A stretch of 64,000 nucleotides of DNA from CAYPGT01 sp964512985 (GTDB taxonomy: Bacteria; Cyanobacteriota; Vampirovibrionia; LMEP-6097), in NCBI GenBank assembly GCA_964512985.1, contig CAZELI010000002.1, forward strand, positions 62,001-126,000, in the 5' to 3' direction. The notes beneath the pieces were generated by a model. It did not search any database. It was given only the letters and a program-made list of their open reading frames with translations, and was not told the origin of the DNA. Position numbers and translations under genes: made by a program. Positions within the stretch are counted from its first letter, which is position 1. Each line of letters opens with the position of its first letter. Shown here one piece after another: positions 16,190 to 23,775 of the stretch.

Positions 16190-17335
16190 TTAAGATATGG
16201 CTTTAATTATATCTTCCGGCTTAATTAAATCCGCTATAGAATTCACTTTTATCAGTTCTTTACCTGCTAGTAGTGGTCTGATGATTTCGGCGTATTGTCC
16301 TGTGGCATTCACTTCGGGGATAATTACTTTAGTAGAGTTAGCAATAGCTTCCTTGATAGCATTCTCAGGTACGGGAAATAAACTGTAAATAGTTAAGTGG
16401 TTAACTAAAATTCCTTGTCTGCGAGCGGTTTTAATAGCTTCGCGACTAGAGAGGTCTGAAGCTAAGAAGCTAATGATAGTAGTAGTTGCACCTGGTTCTA
16501 AGTCAAGCTTGTATTCAGAGATATCATCTACATTCTCTTCTATCTTGGCTCTAAGGTGTTTTATCACTTCCATTACTTCTGGAGAGTCTTTTAGTAAACG
16601 TCCTGCTTTGTCATGAGTAGAGGCTGTCGCTACCACTCTATCAGCAGTGCCAATGCCAGCTGCCACAAACTCTGGTACTTCGTTTAATTGATTGAAGTTA
16701 TAAGTTTTATAAGGTCTAGTGTCATCAATATTACGGTAAGTTCGTTCAATGATTTCTAGAGATGATTTTTGCTTTTCGAATTCTTCTACAGAAATATTAG
16801 TAGAAGACATGAGTATATCCTTCTCTGTGAGCAAGATTACAGGGGTGCGATATTTCTCTGAACAATTAATAGCCTTAATAGTAGTCTCGTAACAATTAAA
16901 GATCGAGCTTGGGGCAAAGACTGGTATTTGGAAGCCACCTGATATAAGACTCTGTACGAAACTGATATCACCCTCGGCAGATTGAGTAGCAGCGCCTGTA
17001 CTTGGACCTAGTCTTTGACCTAGGACTATTAATACTGGAATTTCTGTAGTGAAAGCGTAACCAATGCTCTCTACCATTAAGCTCAATCCTGGTGCAGCTG
17101 TGGCGGTCATAGATTTAGCGCCGCGCATGCTTGCACCGATACACATTGCGAGTGCCGAGATCTCATCTGATGCACCGATAGCAAGCTTACCCTCGGCTTG
17201 CAATTTATTAAGCATGGCAGTATACACACTAGAAGCTGGAGTGATTGGATATCCAGCAAAGAAATTTATCCCAGCGTCTATAGCAGCTCTACTAATTAGC
17301 TCCGCGCCAGTGATGATTTCTTGTTTATTGATCAT
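16190..17335 (-). CDS. korA: 2-oxoacid:ferredoxin oxidoreductase, alpha subunit
   Basis: 381 aa. FFAGYPITPASSVY is the pyrimidine-binding signature of the alpha subunit and SDEISALAM corresponds to the ExE cofactor region; TGAATQSAEGD is the conserved loop that follows. There is no N-terminal gamma domain, and the gamma domain is found on KorB instead. The start codon overlaps the last bases of hepT by 11 bases, so the subunit is probably translated from an mRNA that begins in the MntA/HepT module. HipBA lies downstream, then korB. Confidence 0.88.
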   Translation of the reverse strand: MINKQEIITGAELISRAAIDAGINFFAGYPITPASSVYTAMLNKLQAEGKLAIGASDEISALAMCIGASMRGAKSMTATAAPGLSLMVESIGYAFTTEIPVLIVLGQRLGPSTGAATQSAEGDISFVQSLISGGFQIPVFAPSSIFNCYETTIKAINCSEKYRTPVILLTEKDILMSSTNISVEEFEKQKSSLEIIERTYRNIDDTRPYKTYNFNQLNEVPEFVAAGIGTADRVVATASTHDKAGRLLKDSPEVMEVIKHLRAKIEENVDDISEYKLDLEPGATTTIISFLASDLSSREAIKTARRQGILVNHLTIYSLFPVPENAIKEAIANSTKVIIPEVNATGQYAEIIRPLLAGKELIKVNSIADLIKPEDIIKAIS

Positions 17336-17648
17336 GTAATCTTTTAATTTCTAATTCCAGTGGATCTATACTATTCTCTATAATTCTTAAAACTGCGTCC
17401 CAGTCAAGTTCATGATAAACATGAACAGCTACGTTTCTAAATGCAATGATTTGTTTGTAGTCAATGTTTTGGATATTAGATTGCGTAGCTGCGCTCATTG
17501 ACCTAACAGCCTCACCAATAATCTCTAAATATTTTAAAAGAGCATATCTATAATGATGATCACGATAGTATCGTTCTATATTAAAATCATCTTTGATAAG
17601 TTGAATATAAATTAAAATATCATCTAATCTTTCTTTATCAGATCGCAT
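17325..17648 (-). CDS. hepT: HepT-like RNase toxin
   Basis: 107 aa, helical, HEPN superfamily. RNVAVHVY at residues 71-78 matches the Rx4HxY motif of HepT, in which Arg and His form the RNase site and the Tyr is the AMPylation target. The upstream nucleotidyltransferase gene overlaps by 25 bases, as usual for MntA/HepT modules. The end overlaps korA by 11 bases. Confidence 0.88.
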   Translation of the reverse strand: MRSDKERLDDILIYIQLIKDDFNIERYYRDHHYRYALLKYLEIIGEAVRSMSAATQSNIQNIDYKQIIAFRNVAVHVYHELDWDAVLRIIENSIDPLELEIKRLHDQ

Positions 17649-17935
17649 AGTGGTATTGCCTCAGATAATATTTGATCACGAAGTTTAGGTTTTAGATATT
17701 TTTCACTCGCAACATCAACTTTTTTACCTAGTAATTCTTCAAGATCAGTTACGAACCCACCAGGGAACCAAGGACTGCTTTTTCCTCCTAATGTGTACAT
17801 AAAATCAAAATCACTTTTGGCATCATAGTCACCTCTAGCTACTGAACCGAAAATTTTTAAATTAAGAGCGCCATGATGTTTCCCAATATCTATGATTTTT
17901 TGAGCATTTTTTCTTAATAACTCCAAGTGATCCAT
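17624..17935 (-). CDS. mntA: MntA-like minimal nucleotidyltransferase antitoxin
   Basis: 103 aa. GSVARGDYDAKSDFDF at residues 30-45 fits GSx10DxD, the metal-binding motif of pol-beta-type minimal nucleotidyltransferases. MntA inactivates HepT by attaching AMP to its tyrosine. It overlaps hepT by 25 bases and starts 14 bases after the alanine dehydrogenase stop. Confidence 0.88.
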   Translation of the reverse strand: MDHLELLRKNAQKIIDIGKHHGALNLKIFGSVARGDYDAKSDFDFMYTLGGKSSPWFPGGFVTDLEELLGKKVDVASEKYLKPKLRDQILSEAIPLCDLIKKD

Positions 17936-17949
17936 ATCTATATTATAAC

Positions 17950-19026
17950 CTAACTCAGCTTAATCAAAAGCTTCCCGTGAGAAATATTCAGACCTTTCTT
18001 GAATCCAGCATCTTCTTCGAGTGCATCAAGTCCCTTCTCTGCAAGCCTAATTAAATATGGCATAGTAGAGTTACAAAGTGCTTGGGTACTGGTGTTAGGG
18101 ACTGCTCCTGGCATATTGGCTACTCCGTAATGCAGCACATTGTGTTTAACAATAATTGGATGTTCATGGCTGGTAACTTCACTAGTCTCTATGCAACCAC
18201 CTTGATCTACAGCTACGTCTACTATCACTGAACCATATTTCATATCACGTACCATATCTTCGGTAACGAGCATTGGCGCTTTCATTCCAGTGATCAATGC
18301 CGCTCCAATAACTAGGTCTGAGCGAGTCACTGATTCTTCTATCGCTGAAGATGTACTGTAGATAGTTGTAACTCTACTGCCATAGAGTTCGTCAATTCTG
18401 CCAAGTGCATGTATGTTCTTGTCAAAGACATGGACATAGGCGCCCATACCAACAGCGATCTTAATAGCAGAAGCTCCTACTATACCAGCACCAAGTACCG
18501 TAACTATGCCTTGTGGCACTCCTGATGCGCCTCCGAGCAATATGCCGCGTCCTGGATGAGTAGCACCGATTCCACGTTCTAAATATCTAGCTCCGATCTG
18601 TACTGCCATGCGTCCCGCTATCTCAGACATGGGTTTGAGTAAGGGTAATCTTCCGTATGCATCTTCTATGGTCTCGTAAGCAATACAATGCGCGCCTGTA
18701 TCTTCTAGACTATGCACTAGATGCGGGTCAGCAGCTAGGTGTAAATAGGTGAATAAAATTTGATCTTCTCTAAGTAGCTTAAACTCTGGTTCTAGTGGTT
18801 GTTTCACCTTAACAATAAGGTCTGCAGTTTTAAATATTTCTTCTGCACTATCAAGTATAGTTGCGCCACATCGCACAAAATCTTCATCATGAAAACTACT
18901 TCCGAGCCCTGCTTGAGTTTCTACATAAATTTCATGACCAAGCTCTGTGAGTGTCCTAGTCCAAGCTGGTGTCATGGCGACACGGTTCTCATTAGCCAAA
19001 ATCTCTTTAGGTACGCCTATTTTCAT
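17950..19026 (-). CDS. ald: Alanine dehydrogenase
   Basis: About 358 aa. It converts L-alanine to pyruvate and ammonia with NAD. MKIGVPKEI is the family N-terminus, so the ATG at 19026 is preferred over a GTG at 19053. VKVKQP holds the substrate-binding lysine, LHLA follows in the usual place, VTVLGAGIVG is the NAD-binding loop and VDVAVDQGG with the later MPGAVP loop completes the active site. A 69-aa unknown gene lies just upstream. It is followed by the mntA-hepT-korA-hipBA-korB string on the same strand. Confidence 0.95.
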   Translation of the reverse strand: MKIGVPKEILANENRVAMTPAWTRTLTELGHEIYVETQAGLGSSFHDEDFVRCGATILDSAEEIFKTADLIVKVKQPLEPEFKLLREDQILFTYLHLAADPHLVHSLEDTGAHCIAYETIEDAYGRLPLLKPMSEIAGRMAVQIGARYLERGIGATHPGRGILLGGASGVPQGIVTVLGAGIVGASAIKIAVGMGAYVHVFDKNIHALGRIDELYGSRVTTIYSTSSAIEESVTRSDLVIGAALITGMKAPMLVTEDMVRDMKYGSVIVDVAVDQGGCIETSEVTSHEHPIIVKHNVLHYGVANMPGAVPNTSTQALCNSTMPYLIRLAEKGLDALEEDAGFKKGLNISHGKLLIKLS

Positions 19027-19052
19027 AACTATTAAAGTTATACCCAAGCCCA

Positions 19053-19262
19053 CTAGGCGGTAATTATATGAGCAATTCCTAGATTTTCATCAAATTCTAT
19101 AACGACATTGTTTTTAATTGGTTTATTATCAGCTTTAGCAAATTTAGGTCTAGAGGATTCTCTATCCTGATCCTCAGTATCTGACAGATTGTTTTTAATT
19201 CTCAAGAGAAATTCTTTCATCTCTTTTTGACCATCTATATCAAATAGCTTCTTATCTATCAT
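19053..19262 (-). CDS. Small protein of unknown function
   Basis: 69 aa, charged and soluble, no recognised domain. Its stop is 26 bases before the alanine dehydrogenase ATG, so the two are probably co-transcribed. A weak TAGGGT Shine-Dalgarno-like stretch lies upstream. The C-terminus reads GIAHIITA. Confidence 0.5.
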   Translation of the reverse strand: MIDKKLFDIDGQKEMKEFLLRIKNNLSDTEDQDRESSRPKFAKADNKPIKNNVVIEFDENLGIAHIITA

Positions 19263-19362
19263 TGTTTACCCTATGAGTTTGTCCCCTTACTCACGAGTAT
19301 ATATAGATTTAATAATCCAGCTATTTATAGGAAATTAGTTAACCAGGGCTTAATAATCCAAT

Positions 19363-19394
19363 AAAAAAGCTCCCTTTTTGGGGAGCTTTTTATT
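19363..19394. terminator. Rho-independent terminator, probably bidirectional
   Basis: AAAAAGCTCCC pairs with GGGAGCTTTTT around a T-rich loop, with A and T tracts on both sides. Confidence 0.8.
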
Positions 19395-19403
19395 ACTTAA
19401 AAT

Positions 19404-19453
19404 AGACACAACCGTCACAACACAAGGCCATGACGGGGGGGATTCTTGTGTCT
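19404..19453. promoter_or_regulatory. Nested stem-loop of unknown function
   Basis: AGACACAA (19404-19411) pairs with TTGTGTCT (19446-19453), and inside it CCGTCA pairs with TGACGG. A run of seven G follows the inner stem. It sits between the terminator at 19363 and the PHO-box-like repeat at 19534, so it is outside the predicted 19605 transcript. It may be a second terminator-like structure or a small RNA element. Confidence 0.4.
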
Positions 19454-19533
19454 GTACATTATATTACTATAACTTATTAGGAAAATCAAGTCTTTTTGTG
19501 AAAACTATATATATTTTTTTTAATTTTGCTTGC

Positions 19534-19552
19534 TTTAACCTCTAATTAACCT
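19534..19552 (+). promoter_or_regulatory. PHO-box-like direct repeat, box 3
   Basis: TTTAACCT-CTA-ATTAACCT, period 11. TTAAAT, a possible -10, follows 7-8 bases downstream. The controlled gene starts at 19605. Confidence 0.6.
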
Positions 19553-19604
19553 TCTTATGTTAAATCAATTTTGACGTTCAATAACCAAAAACAAGGAGGG
19601 AATT

Positions 19605-20015
19605 ATGAAAAGTCATTTAAAATTACTAGTATTAGGTTTGTTGTTAAGTTTATCTGTGCTGAATAGTCCAAAAGCGCTGGCTTGGAGTAATCCAACTGTT
19701 GGACTTGCTGATGCCGGGACTTTAATTGATATAACCCAAGTACATGATAATCCAATAAGAGTTGAGCCAATAGGAACTCTACCGATAACAGTACCTACTA
19801 ATCCAACTATTGGGCTTGCTGATGCCGGGACTTTAATTGATATAACCCAAGAACATGACCCAATAGAAACAATACGAGTAGAAGTACCAACAAGACCAAC
19901 AAGCGATACTGTTTGTGGTGGATTAGAAGACCTTGTGGTTCTTGCTGTCCAGAGTGGCAACACAGAGCTTGCTTCTGGTTTAATTCAAATTATGGCTGTC
20001 TATGGTTGTTCTTAA
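19605..20015 (+). CDS. Small secreted protein with internal duplication
   Basis: 136 aa, family not recognised. A clear signal peptide (MKSHLK, a Leu-rich core, then ALA at about residue 26) is followed by two copies of a unit of about 40 residues containing the identical LADAGTLIDITQ. The two DNA copies are also near-identical, so the duplication is recent or selected. A short C-terminal helical region contains two Cys that could form a disulfide. CAAGGAGGGA is a strong Shine-Dalgarno sequence. A PHO-box-like repeat lies upstream and a terminator downstream, so it is a single-gene unit. Confidence 0.8.
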   Translation: MKSHLKLLVLGLLLSLSVLNSPKALAWSNPTVGLADAGTLIDITQVHDNPIRVEPIGTLPITVPTNPTIGLADAGTLIDITQEHDPIETIRVEVPTRPTSDTVCGGLEDLVVLAVQSGNTELASGLIQIMAVYGCS

Positions 20016-20038
20016 AGAACTGTTCAATCTTAATTTTT

Positions 20039-20075
20039 AAAGAGCGACACTTAATTAAGTAGTCGCTCTTTTTTC
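20039..20075 (+). terminator. Rho-independent terminator
   Basis: AAGAGCGAC pairs with GTCGCTCTT followed by a T run. It serves the secreted protein gene and may also act on the convergent nucleotidyltransferase gene. Confidence 0.85.
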
Positions 20076-20097
20076 TTACTGCCGATAAGCAATATCG

Positions 20098-21174
20098 TTA
20101 AAAACGCTTAATTTTATTGGTTTCGGCGATTAAAACTTGATTGTTAATACTTTGGTTTGCTGGGATTTGAGTTCCAGAACCAATAATACAATCTTCAACC
20201 CTAGTATTCTCTCCAATAACCACATTATCCCAAATAATACAATCTTTAATAATGACATTCTTGCCAATTTGAGTACCAGCTCCTATCTCATTAAAACCTT
20301 CAATACTAGCAGTGGGGTCAATTACAGCACTAGGGTCAATAGACTCTAAGAAATCAAGATTTACTCTACCTTCTGTTATATCTTGAACACTTTTAATGTA
20401 TTGAGCTGGAGTTCCTAAATCTGCCCAATAAGTTTGAGGGTCTATAGCGATAGCTTGAATATATTCACCTGCTGCAAGCAGCTTAGGGAATAGATCGCGT
20501 GCGATGTCGTACTTAGGAGCTTCTTCTCGAGAAGGAATAAACTCATAAATCCTTGGTTCAAAAAAATATATTCCCGTGTTAGCCCAATTAGAGAGTGCTT
20601 CGCTGGCTTTGGGCTTCTCTTGAAATTTAACTATGCGATTAGGACGATTGCCCTTATTATCGACTAAAGCTTCAGTTACTATTACACCAAACTCACTAGT
20701 ATCCTTAACTTGCATTTGTGCAACTGTTGCTAAGCAGTCATACTTCACTACGGCTTCTTTATGCTTGAGATATAAATCAGTTAGATCTATGTCAGTGAGC
20801 GCATCTCCCATAATGATACAGGCCGTAGACTGTTTCAAGAAATCTTGGCATAATCTGATACCACCAGCAACTCCAGAGAGATTCTCTTCGTAAATAAACT
20901 GAATATTGATTCCTTCTCGTTCTTGAATATCTTTAAACTGTTCATGGATTTGCTTAGCGAGATGGTGAGTATTAGAGATGACATTCGTGATGCCGTGACT
21001 CTTGAGTAAGAGTAATATATGATCCATTATCGTTCTGCCACCTATTTTAATAAGAGGTTTGGGCACAGTATCACTTAATGGCTGTAGTCTAGATCCGACT
21101 CCTGCTGCTAATACCATTGCTCGTATGGGGTCTTTAATCATGGTTTGAATTCTAGCATCTTTAGACTTGCTCAT
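20098..21174 (-). CDS. Nucleotide-sugar pyrophosphorylase with left-handed beta-helix tail
   Basis: 358 aa. The N-terminal nucleotidyltransferase domain begins AMVLAAGVGSRLQPLSD and has KPLIKIGG; the C-terminal 80 residues are hexapeptide repeats (for example AGTQIGKNVIIKDCIIW) forming a left-handed beta-helix. Such enzymes join NTP and a sugar-1-phosphate (glucose- or mannose-1-phosphate), giving precursors of cell-surface glycans. The start may be at the internal Met before IKDPIRAMV rather than the first codon. The exact sugar cannot be read from the sequence. Confidence 0.85.
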   Translation of the reverse strand: MSKSKDARIQTMIKDPIRAMVLAAGVGSRLQPLSDTVPKPLIKIGGRTIMDHILLLLKSHGITNVISNTHHLAKQIHEQFKDIQEREGINIQFIYEENLSGVAGGIRLCQDFLKQSTACIIMGDALTDIDLTDLYLKHKEAVVKYDCLATVAQMQVKDTSEFGVIVTEALVDNKGNRPNRIVKFQEKPKASEALSNWANTGIYFFEPRIYEFIPSREEAPKYDIARDLFPKLLAAGEYIQAIAIDPQTYWADLGTPAQYIKSVQDITEGRVNLDFLESIDPSAVIDPTASIEGFNEIGAGTQIGKNVIIKDCIIWDNVVIGENTRVEDCIIGSGTQIPANQSINNQVLIAETNKIKRF

Positions 21175-21313
21175 AAATTGCCCATAACTTTGTTATGCTC
21201 GTCCCTCGCCATCCTCATTTATGTATAATAAACTCCGGTGGCTCGGGACTCGCATGCCTCGTTCTGGACAATTTCTGAACAAGTCTATTACTACCTTTTT
21301 CGGGATACTTGAG

Positions 21314-21319
21314 TATAAT
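21314..21319 (+). promoter_or_regulatory. -10 element of sppA
   Basis: A perfect TATAAT ends 8 bases before the ATG at 21328. The predicted start of transcription at about 21326 gives a nearly leaderless mRNA. No convincing -35 is seen. Confidence 0.4.
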
Positions 21320-21327
21320 TAGCTCAT

Positions 21328-22350
21328 ATGATAGACAACAATGATAAAAGAAGAGAATCAATTATTGCAGCTGTCTTAGTAAGTTTTTGTTTGATTTCTT
21401 TAGTGATGGGTTTGTTTCTGATAAAGAAAAACACTGATCTGGTTAATAATGATAAAGCTAAACTTATGGCTAATTTAAGTGGTGATAAGGTTGCTGTTAT
21501 TGGTTTAGAAGGGGTTATCTTTGATAGTTTTCGTACTCGTTCGGCGTTTAAAAATATTCTCAATGTTGCCTATGTTAAAAAGGAATTAGATAAAGCTTTA
21601 GAAGATCCGCATACCAAAGCTGTGATACTTAGAATGAATAGTCCTGGTGGAACAGTGGCTGCTAGCCAAGAATTATATCAAACGGTAATGAAATTTAAAA
21701 ACTCAGGTAAGCCAGTGGTGGTCTCCATGAGTGATGTATGCGCCAGTGGTTGTTATTATATAGCAAGTGCTACTGATTATATTGTCGCTAATCCTGGAAC
21801 TATTACAGGCAGTATTGGTGTTATAAGTTCTGGTTTGAATTTTAAAGGTTTACTTGATAAGCTCGGTATCGTTGATCAAACTTTTAAAGCGGGTAAATTT
21901 AAAGATCTCGGTTCAGGTACTAGAATATTGACTGAAGATGAGAAGAAAATTTTGAATGAATTACTACTAGATAGCTACGATCAATTCTTAGATGATGTAG
22001 AGAAGGGGCGTGGTATAGAAAGAGCGGTACTTGATGAACTGGCTCAGGGATTGGTTTATACTGGTAGGCAAGCTTTAGCGGTAGATTTAGTGGATGAACT
22101 TGGTTCTTATGAAGATACTAAGCTTGTTGTTAAAAAACTTCTCAAAGAAAAATATTCATATAGTAAAAGTAAAGCAGATAGTATTAAGTTTGAAGAGACT
22201 TGGAAAGCTAATAAACTATCGAACTTCGATGACATCTTTGATTTGGGTATGTCTAAAGCGTTTTCTAAACTCGGTTTAGATCTTAGTGCAGATGCTGGAG
22301 TTAATCCTTTATTTGGAACGCAACATCAAGTTTGGTGGCTAATGCCATAA
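21328..22350 (+). CDS. sppA: Signal peptide peptidase SppA
   Basis: 340 aa membrane-anchored serine protease of the short (single-domain) SppA type. An N-terminal transmembrane helix spans about residues 9-30. NSPGGTVAASQELY is the substrate-binding region, SDVCASGCYYIA carries the nucleophilic Ser and FKAGKFKDLG carries the general-base Lys. It degrades remnant signal peptides after secretion. Gene spacing suggests it is transcribed alone. Confidence 0.93.
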   Translation: MIDNNDKRRESIIAAVLVSFCLISLVMGLFLIKKNTDLVNNDKAKLMANLSGDKVAVIGLEGVIFDSFRTRSAFKNILNVAYVKKELDKALEDPHTKAVILRMNSPGGTVAASQELYQTVMKFKNSGKPVVVSMSDVCASGCYYIASATDYIVANPGTITGSIGVISSGLNFKGLLDKLGIVDQTFKAGKFKDLGSGTRILTEDEKKILNELLLDSYDQFLDDVEKGRGIERAVLDELAQGLVYTGRQALAVDLVDELGSYEDTKLVVKKLLKEKYSYSKSKADSIKFEETWKANKLSNFDDIFDLGMSKAFSKLGLDLSADAGVNPLFGTQHQVWWLMP

Positions 22351-22381
22351 GTTATGAATGGATTAAGAACATTTTCTGTAA

Positions 22382-22400
22382 TTTAACCGTCTCTTAACTC
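22382..22400 (+). promoter_or_regulatory. PHO-box-like direct repeat, box 4
   Basis: TTTAACCG-TCT-CTTAACTC, period 11. It lies about 110 bases before the GNAT gene. The hairpin CCTCT-TTATG-AGAGG begins five bases after the box, so this copy could also be read as part of an sppA 3' region. Confidence 0.4.
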
Positions 22401-22508
22401 AAATCCTCTTTATGAGAGGCTTTGTACAAGTATGATTTGCGCTAATATCGGAGATTCGCTATAATCATATTAAGATAGATAAGAGTCACTTTATTGGGAA
22501 CGGTGTTG

Positions 22509-22991
22509 ATGTTAAGTACCAAACAAAAAAAACTAAGAGATTTAAATAAAGACAATGCTTCTAATTTGGAGACTTATCAAGTTAGAAAGCTTGCTAACCA
22601 ATATGATCGTGATAGAGTAGCGGAGCTATGGGCTAATTTAACCATGGTGCAACAGATGAGGGGCAATGCTCATTGGTTAGATGAAGCTAATAAATCTGAA
22701 CTTAAATGGAAAGAGTTTATTGAGAAATTAACGAAGAGAAGAGGATCTAGGGTTATTGTATTTGAAAACGCAGAAGAGATCTTTGGGTTCTCTTACATGT
22801 TAATAGAACCTCTCAATGCTAATAATCCTAAACGTAAAACTCAAACCAAGGCAGTTATTAAAGAATTATACTTAGAACCAGCTTACAGAAAGCAAGCGCG
22901 GGATATTGAACTAGCAGAAATGATGCGTGATTGTATTGGCGATATGGGAATAGATTTCGTTGAGTTTGATGTTAAGGATTTAGATATTTAA
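22509..22991 (+). CDS. GNAT-like acetyltransferase
   Basis: About 160 aa. YQVRKLANQYDRDRVAELW at the N-terminus and VIKELYLEPAYRKQARDIELAEMMRD near the C-terminus follow the GNAT fold pattern, where the last segment corresponds to the acetyl-CoA loop, although the canonical Q/RxxGxG/A is degenerate here. The ATG at 22509 is more likely than the TTG at 22494. Substrate unknown. A dispersed repeat begins right after the stop codon. Confidence 0.6.
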   Translation: MLSTKQKKLRDLNKDNASNLETYQVRKLANQYDRDRVAELWANLTMVQQMRGNAHWLDEANKSELKWKEFIEKLTKRRGSRVIVFENAEEIFGFSYMLIEPLNANNPKRKTQTKAVIKELYLEPAYRKQARDIELAEMMRDCIGDMGIDFVEFDVKDLDI

Positions 22992-22993
22992 TA

Positions 22994-23045
22994 GTGGATC
23001 CTTACGTCGTCCGTCTTCACTTCGTTACGACGGACAGGATGACGA
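22994..23045. repeat. Family A palindromic repeat, short copy 1
   Basis: Begins GTGGATCCTTACGTCG and ends CAGGATGACGAA, with an inner stem GTCCGTC/GACGGAC. The ends match the longer copies at 52039-52151 and 56882-56994. Confidence 0.8.
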
Positions 23046-23048
23046 ATT

Positions 23049-23684
23049 TTACAACTTGAGAAAGTTTTCTAATAATTGCAAACCTGCTTCCCCACTCTTC
23101 TCTGGGTGAAATTGGCAAGCGTGTAGATTAGTTCCATTCCAAATAGAGCTAATAAATTTCTCGCCATATTCAGTTGAACTTGTTTGATAATCTGGGATGG
23201 TCTGCATTGCTACTCTATAACTATGTATAAAATAAAAATGGGTGTCTTGTTGGATGCCCTGAAATAGAGGGTTAGAGCTATATTCTAAATGAACTGCATT
23301 CCAGCCCATATGTGGAATCTTAAGCTTAAATGTTTCAGAATTAGAACCAAATCTCTCAACTGCAGCCGGAATAATTTCTAATCCCTTAGTTGCTGCTGAA
23401 CCTTCTGTACTATACTGGAATAAACTCTGCATACCAACACATATAGCCAGGGTTGGTACTCCCGCATTGATTTGTTGTTTAATCGCCTGGTATAAACCTA
23501 GACTGTGAAGGCTTTCCATGGCTTTAGAGAAACTACCTACCCCAGGAAAAAATATCTTCTTTGCTTGAAGTACATCTTGAGGATCTGAGCTTATTAGGGT
23601 ACTTGCACCAACATGTTCAAGCGAATTCTTGACACTAAATATATTGCCACCACTTTTATAATCAATAATGCAGATTTGAGACAT
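23049..23684 (-). CDS. hisH: Imidazole glycerol phosphate synthase glutaminase subunit HisH
   Basis: 211 aa class I glutamine amidotransferase. ICIIDYKSGG at the start, GVGSF, ICVGMQ with the nucleophilic Cys, HMGWN and CQFHPEKSG with the catalytic His and Glu are all present. It supplies ammonia to HisF in histidine biosynthesis. No hisF or other his gene is in the window. Stand-alone HisH copies can instead serve surface-sugar amidation, so the pathway is open. Confidence 0.88.
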   Translation of the reverse strand: MSQICIIDYKSGGNIFSVKNSLEHVGASTLISSDPQDVLQAKKIFFPGVGSFSKAMESLHSLGLYQAIKQQINAGVPTLAICVGMQSLFQYSTEGSAATKGLEIIPAAVERFGSNSETFKLKIPHMGWNAVHLEYSSNPLFQGIQQDTHFYFIHSYRVAMQTIPDYQTSSTEYGEKFISSIWNGTNLHACQFHPEKSGEAGLQLLENFLKL

Positions 23685-23713
23685 TTGTAGGCTTTATTAT
23701 ATCTTGAATCTCA

Positions 23714-23732
23714 TTTAACTGAATCTTAACTT
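23714..23732 (+). promoter_or_regulatory. PHO-box-like direct repeat, box 5
   Basis: TTTAACTG-AAT-CTTAACTT, period 11, about 44 bases before the start of the large unknown protein gene at 23776. Confidence 0.55.
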
Positions 23733-23775
23733 AGTCATGTGATTATTGGTTAGAGCTTAAAAGCTTCGTTTGCAT

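Noticed and set aside
19053..19053. GTG at 19053 as start of alanine dehydrogenase
   Set aside because: The extra nine residues are not family-like and the conserved N-terminus begins at the ATG at 19026.
22396..22420. Terminator for sppA
   Set aside because: The hairpin CCTCT-TTATG-AGAGG is short and followed by CTTTG rather than a T run, so it is too weak to call.
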